Origin: Bacteroidales bacterium
Lineage (GTDB): Bacteria; Bacteroidota; Bacteroidia; Bacteroidales; Muribaculaceae
NCBI GenBank assembly: GCA_014800785.1
Contig: JAAVFK010000036.1
Coordinates: forward strand, 4,659-47,343
DNA length: 42,685 bases
Reading direction: 5' to 3'
In this document: positions 15,567-23,796 of the stretch, in pieces
How the letters are laid out: every line of letters starts with the position of its first letter
Position numbering within the stretch: the stretch's first letter is position 1
Program-made: the position numbers and the translations under genes
Notes under the pieces: model-generated
What the model was told of the DNA's origin: nothing
The model's database searches: none
What the model saw: only the letters and a program-made list of their open reading frames with translations

Positions 15567-17357
15567 TCAGAAACGCACGCGGAAAGGCATCATTCTCGCC
15601 TGGGCCGGACGGGTCGAGAGGACACGCTGTGCCTCGCGTACCATCATCTGGTCCATCCCGGGCTGGAGAGCCTCGGTCAGCTGCTGCGGGAGCGAGACGC
15701 TGTTCGAGAGAATCATGTCGAGCCACTCCTGCTTGAACTGCGGATAAACGACCACATCGTAGTCGTCGGCTTTCATGTCAGCTTTCTTGGCCACCCATTT
15801 CGCAGCGTCGGCAAGCGAGCCGAGCTGATCGACGAGCTTTATCTTGAGTGCGGTCTGAGCATCCCAGACACGACCTTCGGCGATTCGTTTCACCTCCTCT
15901 TTCGACATTTTGCGGCCGGTGGCTACGCGGGTGATGAACTGGTCATATCCGCGCTCGATCATCAGCTGCATCTGCGCGAGCTGGCCGTCGTCGAGAGGCT
16001 TGAAGAGAGTCGGATAGTCGCTCGACGGATTGGTAGAAACGGTCTGAGGATTGACCCCCACCTTGCTGGCGAGACCGGAGACATTCGGCAGGAGGCCGAA
16101 GATACCGATCGAACCGGTGATTGTCAACGGGTCGGCGAAAATACGGTCTGCGGTACAGGAGATCCAGTAACCGCCCGAGGCGGCATAGTCGCCCATCGAG
16201 ACGGCGAAGGGCTTGCCGGTCGACTTGAAGTAGTCGAGTGCCTCACCGATCTGTTCGGATCCGAAGACGGAACCGCCGGGAGAATTTACGCGGAGCACAA
16301 GGCCCTTCACGTTCTTGTCGTCGGCGAGTTTGACGATTTCAGGAACAAGCTTCTCGCAGTTGATACCGGCTCCGGGAGTCTCGGCGATGTCGCCGGTTGC
16401 GTAGAGCACGGCGATCTGCTTGCTGCTCGTGTAGGAACCGAGGTCAAGTGTGGCGCCGGTGAGTGTCGATGGCTCGACATAGTTGACTTCGTCGGCATCA
16501 CAGCCTGTCAGACGGGCCATGATGTGATCGATCTCGCGTTTGTAGATGACGCGGTCCACGAGTTTCTCGGCCACAAGGTCTTTCGCTGGCGAGAGCATCA
16601 GTTTTCCGTCGGCCATCAGCTCGTTGAGGCGCCCCGCCTTCAGCTGGCGCGTGCGGGCAATGTCAGCGGCGACGTAGTTCCAGAGATTTCCGTAAAGTGT
16701 GTCGAGCTGGGCGCGCGCCGGACCGCTCATTTCGTTCAGGATATAGGGTTCGACAGCCGATTTGAACGTGCCGACCTTGATCACCTGAAACTGGACTCCG
16801 AGCTTGTCGAAAAGGCCTTTCATATATAAGGTTGTTCCCGACAGACCCGACAAGTGGAGTTCACCGCCCGGGTTAAGGAAGAGGGAGTCCGCCTGAGAGG
16901 CGATGAAGTAGTCGGCGGTCGAGAGGTTGTCACCGTAGGCGTAGACCGGTTTGCCGCTCTTCTTGAAGTCAGCTACGGCTTCGCGCAGGGCGTTGACAGT
17001 CGCGAGAGACGCCGAGACGCCGTTACATTCGATATAGAGAACGTCGATATTCTTGTTGGCTTTCGCCTCCTTGAGGGCTTCCACAAGCGAGCGCAAGGTC
17101 TTGGGGCGCTCCACATTTCCTTGGAGCAGGGAGATGTAGTCAAGTTCGGCGTTTGTCTCGGTCTCCTCGATAATTCCGGAGAGGTCGAGTTTAAGGACGC
17201 TGTGCTTTTTGAGCGAAGCCGATTCGCTGCCACTCATGGCGCCGAGGGCGCCGACAAACCCGACGACGGAGATCACGAGGGCCATGACGAAGAGGACCAG
17301 CGCGATCCACGCCCCGACGAACGAGGAAAGGAGATTGAAGAAGAATCTTTTCAGCAT
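15567..17357 (-). CDS. sppA: Signal peptide peptidase SppA, long (67K) type
   Basis: A 596-residue membrane-bound serine protease that degrades cleaved signal peptides. The start MLKRFFFNLLSSFVGAWIAL gives an N-terminal membrane anchor (about 12-40); the earlier ATG at 17450 would translate the palindromic repeat and is rejected. Two tandem ClpP-like halves are present: the catalytic Lys is in VGTFKSAVEP (Lys199) and the nucleophilic Ser in GDYAASGGYW (Ser394), as in the E. coli enzyme. NSPGGSVFGSEQI precedes the Ser. It lies downstream of glmM across a 109-nt gap carrying a duplicated palindrome. Confidence 0.95.
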   Translation of the reverse strand: MLKRFFFNLLSSFVGAWIALVLFVMALVISVVGFVGALGAMSGSESASLKKHSVLKLDLSGIIEETETNAELDYISLLQGNVERPKTLRSLVEALKEAKANKNIDVLYIECNGVSASLATVNALREAVADFKKSGKPVYAYGDNLSTADYFIASQADSLFLNPGGELHLSGLSGTTLYMKGLFDKLGVQFQVIKVGTFKSAVEPYILNEMSGPARAQLDTLYGNLWNYVAADIARTRQLKAGRLNELMADGKLMLSPAKDLVAEKLVDRVIYKREIDHIMARLTGCDADEVNYVEPSTLTGATLDLGSYTSSKQIAVLYATGDIAETPGAGINCEKLVPEIVKLADDKNVKGLVLRVNSPGGSVFGSEQIGEALDYFKSTGKPFAVSMGDYAASGGYWISCTADRIFADPLTITGSIGIFGLLPNVSGLASKVGVNPQTVSTNPSSDYPTLFKPLDDGQLAQMQLMIERGYDQFITRVATGRKMSKEEVKRIAEGRVWDAQTALKIKLVDQLGSLADAAKWVAKKADMKADDYDVVVYPQFKQEWLDMILSNSVSLPQQLTEALQPGMDQMMVREAQRVLSTRPAQARMMPFRVRF

Positions 17358-17393
17358 GATGAGGTGCGTTTGAAGTCCGGACGCAGTGTCCGG

Positions 17394-17473
17394 AGCGGTG
17401 CGGGGGCCATCCGGATGGTTGGCCAAATATTTTACAGTGTGCGGAGCCATCCGGATGGATGACCAATTATTTT
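17394..17473. repeat. Two adjacent ~40-bp repeats, each with a perfect 12-bp palindrome
   Basis: CCATCCGGATGG, its own reverse complement, occurs at 17407-17418 and 17447-17458, exactly 40 bp apart. On the minus strand each copy is preceded by AAAATA(A/T)TTGG(T/C)C and followed by a C-rich segment with CCGCAC, so the whole is a diverged tandem duplication of about 40 bp (17434-17473 and 17394-17433). The first unit overlaps the glmM stop codon. It could form two hairpins in the glmM-sppA mRNA or bind a dimeric protein. Confidence 0.85.
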
Positions 17474-18858
17474 CCTGCTATTTCGCTGATGACGGCCATG
17501 ATCTCGCGTGCCAGTTCTTCTGCACGCTCCATCGTGGAGGCCTCGCTATAGATACGGATGATCGGCTCGGTGTTTGACTTGCGCAGATGTACCCACGAGT
17601 CATCGAAGTCAATCTTCACGCCGTCGATGTCGGTGATCTCTTCGTTGGAGAATTTCACTTTCACCGCTTCGAGGATAGCGTCGACGTCAAGTTCAGGAGT
17701 GAGCTGGATCTTGTTTTTGGCAATGGCATACTGCGGATAACCTGCCTTGAGCTCGGTCACGCTCTTGCCGCTCTTTGCCATAAGGGTCAGGAAGAGAGCC
17801 ACGCCCACGAGGGCGTCACGACCATAGTGGAGTTCGGGATAGATGACTCCGCCGTTACCTTCACCGCCGATCACGGCGCCGGTCTCCTTCATTTTGGTGA
17901 CAACATTCACCTCACCCACTGCGGCTGCGGAGTATTCACAGCCATGAGCGCGTGTCACGTCGCGCAGAGCGCGTGACGAAGAGAGGTTAGAGACAGTCGA
18001 ACCGGGAGTGTGGGCGAGCACATAGTCGGCGACAGCGACGAGCGTGTATTCTTCGACGAACATCTCACCGTTCTCCATTACGATAGCCAGACGGTCAACG
18101 TCGGGATCGACTACGAAACCTACGTCGGCCACGCCGGTCTTCATCAGATCGGAGATACCGGTAAGATTCTCCGGGATAGGCTCGGGAGTGTGGGCGAAGT
18201 TGCCGGTCGGCTCGCAGTTGAGCTCAACAACTTCCTTCACACCCAGTTTCTTGAGGAGACGCGGGATGGCCACGCCACCGATAGAGTTGACAGCGTCTAC
18301 GGCCACGCGGAAGCCGGCGTTGCGGATGGCTTCGACGTCAACGAGAGGGAGCGCGAGTACCTGCTCGATGTGTCGGTCGGTCCAGGTGTCGTTCTTATAT
18401 TCGTGTCCGAGATCATGAACATCCGCAAAAGTGAAGTCTTCGGCTTCGGCCACACGGATAACCTCCTTGCCTTCGGCGTCGTTGAGGAACTCACCCTTCT
18501 CATTGAGGAGCTTGAGTGCGTTCCACTGAACCGGGTTATGGCTGGCGGTCAGGATAATGCCGCCCTGAGCACCTTCGCCGGTAACGGCGAGTTCGGTGGT
18601 CGGAGTGGTGGCCAGACCGATGTTGATCACATCGAAACCCATCGCCATCAGTGTGCCGGTCACGAGATGATCGACCATCTTACCCGAGAGACGGGCGTCG
18701 CGGCCTACGACGATCTTGCCGGGACGGTTGTTGTTGGCGCGTTTGATGATTTCGGCATATGCAGCCGTGAATTTAACGATGTCGACGCCGCCGAGGCCTT
18801 CGCCCGAACGGCCGCCGATAGTTCCGCGGATACCGGAGATTGACTTAATCAGGGACAT
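17467..18858 (-). CDS. glmM: Phosphoglucosamine mutase
   Basis: A 463-residue alpha-D-phosphohexomutase that converts glucosamine-6-phosphate to glucosamine-1-phosphate for UDP-GlcNAc, needed for peptidoglycan and lipid A. Motifs: active-site Ser in LTASHNP (Ser106), metal loop DPDVDR (251-256), sugar-binding loop GEGNGG (332-337), and phosphate-binding loop RKSNTEPIIRIYSEA near the C-terminus. The start MSLIKSISGIRGTIGG is the normal Bacteroidales N-terminus. A phosphomannomutase activity cannot be excluded from sequence. Two hairpins lie just upstream (18898-18961). Confidence 0.88.
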   Translation of the reverse strand: MSLIKSISGIRGTIGGRSGEGLGGVDIVKFTAAYAEIIKRANNNRPGKIVVGRDARLSGKMVDHLVTGTLMAMGFDVINIGLATTPTTELAVTGEGAQGGIILTASHNPVQWNALKLLNEKGEFLNDAEGKEVIRVAEAEDFTFADVHDLGHEYKNDTWTDRHIEQVLALPLVDVEAIRNAGFRVAVDAVNSIGGVAIPRLLKKLGVKEVVELNCEPTGNFAHTPEPIPENLTGISDLMKTGVADVGFVVDPDVDRLAIVMENGEMFVEEYTLVAVADYVLAHTPGSTVSNLSSSRALRDVTRAHGCEYSAAAVGEVNVVTKMKETGAVIGGEGNGGVIYPELHYGRDALVGVALFLTLMAKSGKSVTELKAGYPQYAIAKNKIQLTPELDVDAILEAVKVKFSNEEITDIDGVKIDFDDSWVHLRKSNTEPIIRIYSEASTMERAEELAREIMAVISEIAGK

Positions 18859-18897
18859 TATTTCGTAGTGTTTTTATTTTTTCTATTAATGGTTTCT

Positions 18898-18961
18898 TGA
18901 CGATTTTAGATTTCGTCAGGGCCGATTCCGGTCTGTGTCGCATTCCGTTCAGTCAGACCGG
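18898..18961 (-). terminator. Two hairpins between DUF4827 gene and glmM
   Basis: CCGGTCTG (18928-18935) pairs with CAGACCGG (18954-18961), and TGACGA (18898-18903) pairs with TCGTCA (18913-18918). They begin 8 nt after the DUF4827 stop. The minus strand has no long T-run after the first stem, so termination is only a candidate role; the structures could belong to the glmM leader. No TAnnTTTG box was found for glmM. Confidence 0.4.
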
Positions 18962-18968
18962 AGAACCG

Positions 18969-19556
18969 TCAATATTCGGCCTTGAAATATTTGACGTTGA
19001 CAAGATAGGGAACACAGGCTGAGGCATCAGTCGAGAAGCCGTAGTAGCTTCTGAGGACGAGGTTCACCTCGGAGTCATAGCCGAGGTAGTAGAGGGGAAC
19101 CTGGATTCCGCTGCCGAAAAGGGCTGAATTGGCCAGCGAGGTATTTCCGAAGACGAAGCTCGTTGCTCCGAGGCCATTGTTCATATTGTCGGAGTTACCT
19201 TCAGACTGCCAGATGTCGGCCGAATACCAATTGTTGAGATTCCAGCGGGTGAAGCGGAAGTAGACCTGGTCGTTGATTTCTGGACGGTCCTCCTTGTTGC
19301 CGGCGTTCACGACCTGCATATAGAGGTATCCGTCATCATCCATACGGTAGAAAGGTGCGTCCTCGCCGGTGATGAACACCGAGTCGGCGGGCACCGACAT
19401 CTCTACCCGCTGGTTGGCCAGATAGGCATTGGCCGCTTTCTCCTCTTCCTTCAGAAGATCGGAATAACTTTCCGAATCATTGCAGGAGCTGACGGCCACC
19501 GCAGCGAGCCCGACCAGAAGAGAGGGAACGATTTTATTCATTGAGAGATTTTTCAT
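18969..19556 (-). CDS. DUF4827-type lipoprotein
   Basis: A 195-residue protein with a lipoprotein signal: hydrophobic stretch VPSLLVGLAAVAVSSC with Cys25 followed by NDSES. The mature part begins with a helix (YSDLLKEEEKAANAYLANQR) and a beta-rich domain containing VYFRFTRWNLNNWYSADIW, LGATSFVFGNTSLANSALFG and IQVPLYYLGYDSEVNLVLRS, resembling FKBP-fold-related DUF4827 proteins. It should sit in the inner or outer membrane facing the periplasm. Its start overlaps the stop of the DHH gene as ATGA, so it is coupled to that gene. No enzymatic function is known to me. Confidence 0.78.
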   Translation of the reverse strand: MKNLSMNKIVPSLLVGLAAVAVSSCNDSESYSDLLKEEEKAANAYLANQRVEMSVPADSVFITGEDAPFYRMDDDGYLYMQVVNAGNKEDRPEINDQVYFRFTRWNLNNWYSADIWQSEGNSDNMNNGLGATSFVFGNTSLANSALFGSGIQVPLYYLGYDSEVNLVLRSYYGFSTDASACVPYLVNVKYFKAEY

Positions 19557-20593
19557 TTCTTTACGTTAGGGGTGTAGGTGTCGTTCTCACGGAGTCCGAG
19601 AACGGCGAGCAGGTCCCGACGGCAATCTGCGAGACTTCCGTGATATTCGGCTCCGGCTGCCTGGAGATGGCCTCCGCCGCCGCAAAGGCGTTCGCAGACG
19701 TCGGCCACGTTGAACGGAGCTTCGCTGCGGGCCGAGACCTTGACGCAGTCATCGTCCTGGCGCAGGAAGAAGCTGGCCTGAACACCGCGGATGTTGAGGG
19801 CAGTGTTGACCAGACCCTCGGAGTCGCCGCGCTCATAGTGGAAGCGTTCGAGTTCCTCTTTGTTGAGTGTCGTTATGGCCACTCGGCCGTCATCAAAGAG
19901 CTCGAGGTTTTCGGAGATGGCATAAGCCTGAAGCTTGACGCTCCAGAATGACTGGGTGAGCAGGGCCTCCTTGACAATCTTCATCTTGTCGGCCCCCTTC
20001 TCCATCAGGCGGGCGAGTACTTCATATATATCGGGATGCTTGCAGTTGACCGTGAAGTTGCGCGTGTCGGTGATCAGGCCGGTCAGGAGGCAGGTTGCGG
20101 CCTCGGTCGAGAGGTCGGGATAAAGTCCCATAGCGGCGATGATGCGGAACACGAGCTCGCAGGTCGAGGACATATCGGGATAGGATATCGTCAGGTCGCA
20201 GAAGTCGTCCGGAGCGGTGTGATGGTCTATCAGCACCTTGCGGCACGTCGCCTCGGCAAAGAGATCCGCGAGCTGGTCGAGACGCGAGAGCTTGTTGAAG
20301 TCGCATCCTATCAGCAGGTCGGCTTCAGAGATGGCACGCGTGACGTAGGGATCGTGGCGCGTGTAGATCGCGATATCCTTGAACCCCGGGAGGAACGCGA
20401 GCGAGCGCGGGGGCTGGTCGGGGACCACGACCGTCACGCTTTTCTCAAACTTCCGGAGCAGATGGGCCAGGCCCAGCGTACTGCCGATAGCGTCGCCGTC
20501 CGGACGGACGTGACACGTCAGCACGACGCGTGCCGAGCGGTCTACAATCTCCTCGAACTGTCTGATCTTTTTCTGGTCAAGTAAGTTGTCCAT
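19553..20593 (-). CDS. nrnA: DHH/DHHA1 phosphoesterase (NrnA-like oligoribonuclease / pAp phosphatase)
   Basis: A 346-residue cytosolic protein. DHH motifs: LTCHVRPDGDAIGS (metal-binding His28, Asp32, Asp34), IGCDFNKLSRLD (Asp98), and the signature DHH at 123-125 in LIDHHTAPDDF. A DHHA1 domain ends with CGGGGHLQAAGAE. This is the NrnA arrangement, an enzyme that degrades nano-RNA and 3'-phosphoadenosine-5'-phosphate; the substrate is inferred from the family. The start MDNLLDQKKIRQFEEIV is preferred because the upstream extension to 20944 crosses the divergent promoter and would overlap mazG on the other strand. It is divergent from mazG and coupled to the DUF4827 lipoprotein gene. Confidence 0.88.
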   Translation of the reverse strand: MDNLLDQKKIRQFEEIVDRSARVVLTCHVRPDGDAIGSTLGLAHLLRKFEKSVTVVVPDQPPRSLAFLPGFKDIAIYTRHDPYVTRAISEADLLIGCDFNKLSRLDQLADLFAEATCRKVLIDHHTAPDDFCDLTISYPDMSSTCELVFRIIAAMGLYPDLSTEAATCLLTGLITDTRNFTVNCKHPDIYEVLARLMEKGADKMKIVKEALLTQSFWSVKLQAYAISENLELFDDGRVAITTLNKEELERFHYERGDSEGLVNTALNIRGVQASFFLRQDDDCVKVSARSEAPFNVADVCERLCGGGGHLQAAGAEYHGSLADCRRDLLAVLGLRENDTYTPNVKK

Positions 20594-20614
20594 GTATTTA
20601 CAGATTTCAAACGG

Positions 20615-20622
20615 CAAATTTA
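20615..20622 (-). promoter_or_regulatory. -7 box for the DHH gene
   Basis: TAAATTTG on the minus strand matches TAnnTTTG and leaves about 17 nt of leader before the ATG. No TTTG is at the expected 19-21 bp; one lies at 12 bp. Immediately upstream is one arm of a 13-bp inverted repeat shared with the mazG promoter. Confidence 0.45.
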
Positions 20623-20707
20623 ACGAAAAATCCGCAAACTTGCGCGATAACGGACTCAGTATTTTGACCAAACGACCTTTCATTTCCTGTTTTCGCGGAT
20701 TTTTCGT
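20623..20707. repeat. 13-bp inverted repeat in the divergent mazG/nrnA promoter region
   Basis: ACGAAAAATCCGC at 20623-20635 and its perfect inverse GCGGATTTTTCGT at 20695-20707 lie directly upstream of the two divergent -7 boxes, in the same position relative to each. They are 59 bp apart. They may be a shared operator or a conserved promoter spacer. Confidence 0.75.
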
Positions 20708-20714
20708 AATTTTG
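20683..20714 (+). promoter_or_regulatory. Promoter of mazG
   Basis: TAATTTTG at 20707-20714 matches the -7 box, with TTTC at 20683-20686 (near TTTG) 20 bp upstream. The predicted leader before the mazG ATG is about 17-19 nt. Confidence 0.6.
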
Positions 20715-20737
20715 TCATTCAAAACAATCCAATCAAG

Positions 20738-21517
20738 ATGACGACAAGAGAAGAGCAACTGAAGGCGTTCGGAGAATTTCTGGACGTTCTCGATACCCTG
20801 CGCGAGAAATGTCCCTGGGACGCGAAACAGACCAACGAGAGCCTGCGCCCGAACTCGATCGAGGAGGTTTATGAACTGACCGACGCGCTGATAGCAGACG
20901 ATGTTCCCAATATCAAGAAGGAGTTGGGCGACGTCCTGCTTCATGTGGCTTTTTACTCAAAGATCGCGTCCGAACAGGACCGTTTCGACATCGGCGACGT
21001 GCTCACCGCTCTTTCGGACAAGCTTAAGTTCCGCCACCCCCATATCTACGGCGACGTCCAGGCCGGAACAGCCGAGGAGGTGCTCCAGAACTGGGAACAG
21101 ATCAAGCTCAAGGAAAAGGGAGGCAACAAGACCGTGCTGGCCGGTGTGCCGGCGGCACTCCCGGCTATGATCAAGGCCAACCGTATCCAGGAGAAGGCCC
21201 GCAACGTTGGCTTCGACTGGGAGGAGCGCGAACAGGTCTGGGACAAAGTCAAGGAAGAGATGAACGAGGTAGAGGCAGAGATCCGGAACGGTGACGCGGC
21301 GAAGACCGAAGAGGAATTCGGCGACCTGCTCTTCTCGGTTATCAACGCGGCACGCCTCTACGGCGTAGATCCCGAGAATGCTCTCGAAAAGACCAACCGC
21401 AAGTTCATCAAGCGCTTCAATCATCTTGAAAAACGCTCTCACGAGCTCGGCAAGTCTCTCAAGGATATGACCCTCGCCGAGATGGACGCTATCTGGGAGG
21501 AGGCCAAGAGTCTTTAA
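20738..21517 (+). CDS. mazG: Nucleoside triphosphate pyrophosphohydrolase MazG
   Basis: A 259-residue protein with two tandem MazG domains. The first contains LREKCPWDAKQTNESLRPN, then EEVYELTDALIADD and KKELGDVLLHVAFYSKIA with the acidic metal-binding helices. The second contains FDWEEREQVWDKVKEEMNEV and KTEEEFGDLLFSVINAARLY. MazG hydrolyses NTPs and dNTPs to monophosphates and pyrophosphate, clearing aberrant nucleotides and tuning ppGpp responses. Length is normal. topB follows after 18 nt, where part of the mazG end is duplicated, so the two are likely cotranscribed. Confidence 0.95.
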   Translation: MTTREEQLKAFGEFLDVLDTLREKCPWDAKQTNESLRPNSIEEVYELTDALIADDVPNIKKELGDVLLHVAFYSKIASEQDRFDIGDVLTALSDKLKFRHPHIYGDVQAGTAEEVLQNWEQIKLKEKGGNKTVLAGVPAALPAMIKANRIQEKARNVGFDWEEREQVWDKVKEEMNEVEAEIRNGDAAKTEEEFGDLLFSVINAARLYGVDPENALEKTNRKFIKRFNHLEKRSHELGKSLKDMTLAEMDAIWEEAKSL

Positions 21518-21533
21518 TCCAAGAGTCTTTAAT
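21504..21533. repeat. 15-bp tandem duplication spanning the mazG stop
   Basis: CCAAGAGTCTTTAAT is present twice without gap, at 21504-21518 and 21519-21533. The first copy encodes the last residues and TAA of mazG; the second forms the whole spacer to the topB ATG at 21536, with another in-register TAA. Confidence 0.9.
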
Positions 21534-21535
21534 CT

Positions 21536-23398
21536 ATGATCGTCTGCATCACCGAGAAACCGAGTGTCGCGAAAGACATCGCCGCCATTCTGGGCGCCAC
21601 GCGCCAGTGTGACGGTTATCTCGAAGGAAACGGGTACTGCGTGACCTGGACCTTCGGCCATCTCTGTACCCTGAAGGAACCGGCCGATTACACTCCGGCC
21701 TGGCGCTACTGGTCACTCTCGGCGCTACCTATGATCCCCCCGAAGTTCGGAATCAAACTGATGGACGACAAGGGGGTTCAGCATCAGTTCTCAGTCATCG
21801 AATCTCTTATAAAACAGGCCGACAAGGTCATAAACTGCGGTGATGCCGGTCAGGAGGGTGAACTGATCCAGCGTTGGGTGATGCAGAAAGCCGGGTGCGA
21901 CAAACCGGTGGAGCGTCTGTGGATCTCGTCGCTGACCGACGAGTCCATCAAGGAGGGATTCAAGCATCTACGTCCTCAGAAGGAACTCGAAAACCTCTAT
22001 CTCGCGGGACTATGTCGCGCGATTGGCGACTGGATCCTTGGAATGAACGCGACGCGTCTCTACACACTGAAGTATCGCCCGTCAAACCCTGGTGACACGA
22101 AAATGCCCCCGCTCTCGGTGGGACGTGTCCAGACCCCTACCCTCGCTCTGGTCGTCAACCGCCAGCGCGAGATCGAGAATTTCGTTCCGAAAGATTCCTG
22201 GGAACTCCGGACCAAGTATCGCAACGTCGTTTTCAACTCGACAATAAAGCCTTTTGACAAGGAGGAGAAGGGCCGGACCGTTGTCGAGACTCTGAAAGGG
22301 ACGGAGCTGGAGATCACTGACATCCAGAAGAAGAAAGGGAAGGAGGCACCTCCGCGCCTTTTCGACCTGACGTCACTTCAGGTGGAGGCGAACAAGAAGT
22401 TCAACATGGGCGCTGACGAGACTCTGAAGACAATCCAGAGTCTGTATGAGAAGAAACTTACGACCTATCCGCGTGTCGACACAACCTATCTGACCGACGA
22501 TGTTTATCCTAAGTGCGGTCCGATCCTCGGCTCGCTGATGGGACGCTATGAGGATATATTGGCCCCTATCCGCAAGGGGAAACTGAAGAAAAGCAAGAAG
22601 GTGTTCGACAATTCGAAAGTGACCGACCACCACGCCATCATTCCTACGGGTCAGCCCGTCGGGGGCGGTCTGTCGCAGGCGGAGCAGAATATCTTTGACC
22701 TTATCGCCCGGAGATTTATATCGGTGTTCCATCCCGATTGCGAGTTCGAACAGACCACTGTCAACGCCAAGGCCGACAAGCACTCTTTCAAGGCTACGGG
22801 AAAGGTCATCACAAATCCGGGCTGGAAGATGGTCTATCAGAAAGAGGATAAGGGGGCACGCGACACCCAGGGTCCCCAAGACAATGCGGACACAACCGAC
22901 GACACTAAGTCGGACGATCAGCAGGCACTCCCTGTCTTCACCAAAGGTGAACATGGCCCTCATGAGCCTTTCCTCGCGAAGAAGACCAGCCAGCCTCCGA
23001 AGTATTACACTGAGGGTACGTTGCTAAAGGCGATGGAGACGGCGGGCTCCCAGATCGAAGACGAGGATCTGCGCGAGTCGCTGAAAGCGAACGGAATCGG
23101 ACGTCCGTCGACGCGCGCGGCGATCATCGAGATTCTGTACAAGCGCGGATATATACGCAAGGAGCGCAAGTCTCTTCGCGCAACTCAGGCCGGATGCGAT
23201 CTGATCGACACGATTCAGGAGGAGCTATTGAAAAGTGCCAAACTGACGGGCATCTGGGAGGGCCGCTTGCGCGCCATCGAGCGCGGCGACTACTCACCTG
23301 CCGAGTTCGTCAACCAGCTCAAGGCGATGATCCAGCAGATCACCCTCGACGTACTCCGCGACAACGCCAACACCCGCATCGGCCAAACCCCGGCCTGA
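21536..23398 (+). CDS. topB: DNA topoisomerase III (type IA)
   Basis: A 620-residue type IA topoisomerase that passes single DNA strands and resolves recombination or replication intermediates. The TOPRIM domain starts MIVCITEKPSVAKDIAAIL and has DAGQEGEL (Asp103, Glu107). PPLSVGRVQTPTLALVV is conserved, and the catalytic Tyr is in TTYPRVDT (Tyr311). TDHHAIIPTG and IGRPSTRAAIIEIL complete the core. There is no Cys-rich zinc-ribbon tail. An acidic, Asp/Gln-rich insertion at about 436-465 interrupts the C-terminal part. It shares the mazG promoter; a small Cys-rich gene follows after 115 nt. Confidence 0.95.
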   Translation: MIVCITEKPSVAKDIAAILGATRQCDGYLEGNGYCVTWTFGHLCTLKEPADYTPAWRYWSLSALPMIPPKFGIKLMDDKGVQHQFSVIESLIKQADKVINCGDAGQEGELIQRWVMQKAGCDKPVERLWISSLTDESIKEGFKHLRPQKELENLYLAGLCRAIGDWILGMNATRLYTLKYRPSNPGDTKMPPLSVGRVQTPTLALVVNRQREIENFVPKDSWELRTKYRNVVFNSTIKPFDKEEKGRTVVETLKGTELEITDIQKKKGKEAPPRLFDLTSLQVEANKKFNMGADETLKTIQSLYEKKLTTYPRVDTTYLTDDVYPKCGPILGSLMGRYEDILAPIRKGKLKKSKKVFDNSKVTDHHAIIPTGQPVGGGLSQAEQNIFDLIARRFISVFHPDCEFEQTTVNAKADKHSFKATGKVITNPGWKMVYQKEDKGARDTQGPQDNADTTDDTKSDDQQALPVFTKGEHGPHEPFLAKKTSQPPKYYTEGTLLKAMETAGSQIEDEDLRESLKANGIGRPSTRAAIIEILYKRGYIRKERKSLRATQAGCDLIDTIQEELLKSAKLTGIWEGRLRAIERGDYSPAEFVNQLKAMIQQITLDVLRDNANTRIGQTPA

Positions 23399-23513
23399 CT
23401 CTCGACGTTATTACAACAGAACCGATCGGACATCAAGCCCATATACCGAGCTACAGCTATTCCGGAATATCCGATCGAATCTCAAGTCAATAAACCGCTT
23501 AACCCCTCTGCTC

Positions 23514-23747
23514 ATGGATCTGCAACTGAAGATACAATACACGATAGTAGGCGTGATCATACTCGCGGCGATCGTATGGGTCGCGGTCCGTGTCTACCGC
23601 ACGCGACGCAACCGCAGCAAGCTCTCCTCGGGCTGTTGCGGCTGCGCCCTCTCCGACGCCTGCAACCGCCCTGACGCCAAACCCCTCCACACCCCACGCC
23701 CGACCAAATCTGACTCCGCCGGCTGCCCCAACTGCCATCGCCAATAA
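23514..23747 (+). CDS. Small Cys-rich membrane protein, FeoB-associated type
   Basis: A 77-residue protein with one N-terminal membrane helix (about 9-27, YTIVGVIILAAIVWVAVRV), a basic patch RTRRNRSK, and a Cys cluster GCCGCALSDACN (Cys41, 42, 44, 50). This matches the small FeoB-associated Cys-rich membrane proteins of Bacteroidetes and Firmicutes, thought to aid iron or redox handling at the membrane. A second pair, CPNC (71-74), ends the protein. The region between is Pro/Arg/Lys-rich. No feoA or feoB is visible nearby, which is unusual for the name. It is the last gene before the repeat block. Confidence 0.72.
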   Translation: MDLQLKIQYTIVGVIILAAIVWVAVRVYRTRRNRSKLSSGCCGCALSDACNRPDAKPLHTPRPTKSDSAGCPNCHRQ

Positions 23748-23796
23748 AACCTCACTCTACATTAATTTTTAGACCATATATCTTTTTTAGACTATA

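Noticed and set aside
19553-20944. Extended start of the DHH phosphoesterase at 20944
   Set aside because: The extension crosses both divergent promoters and 200 bp of mazG, and family members begin near the motif-proximal ATG at 20593.
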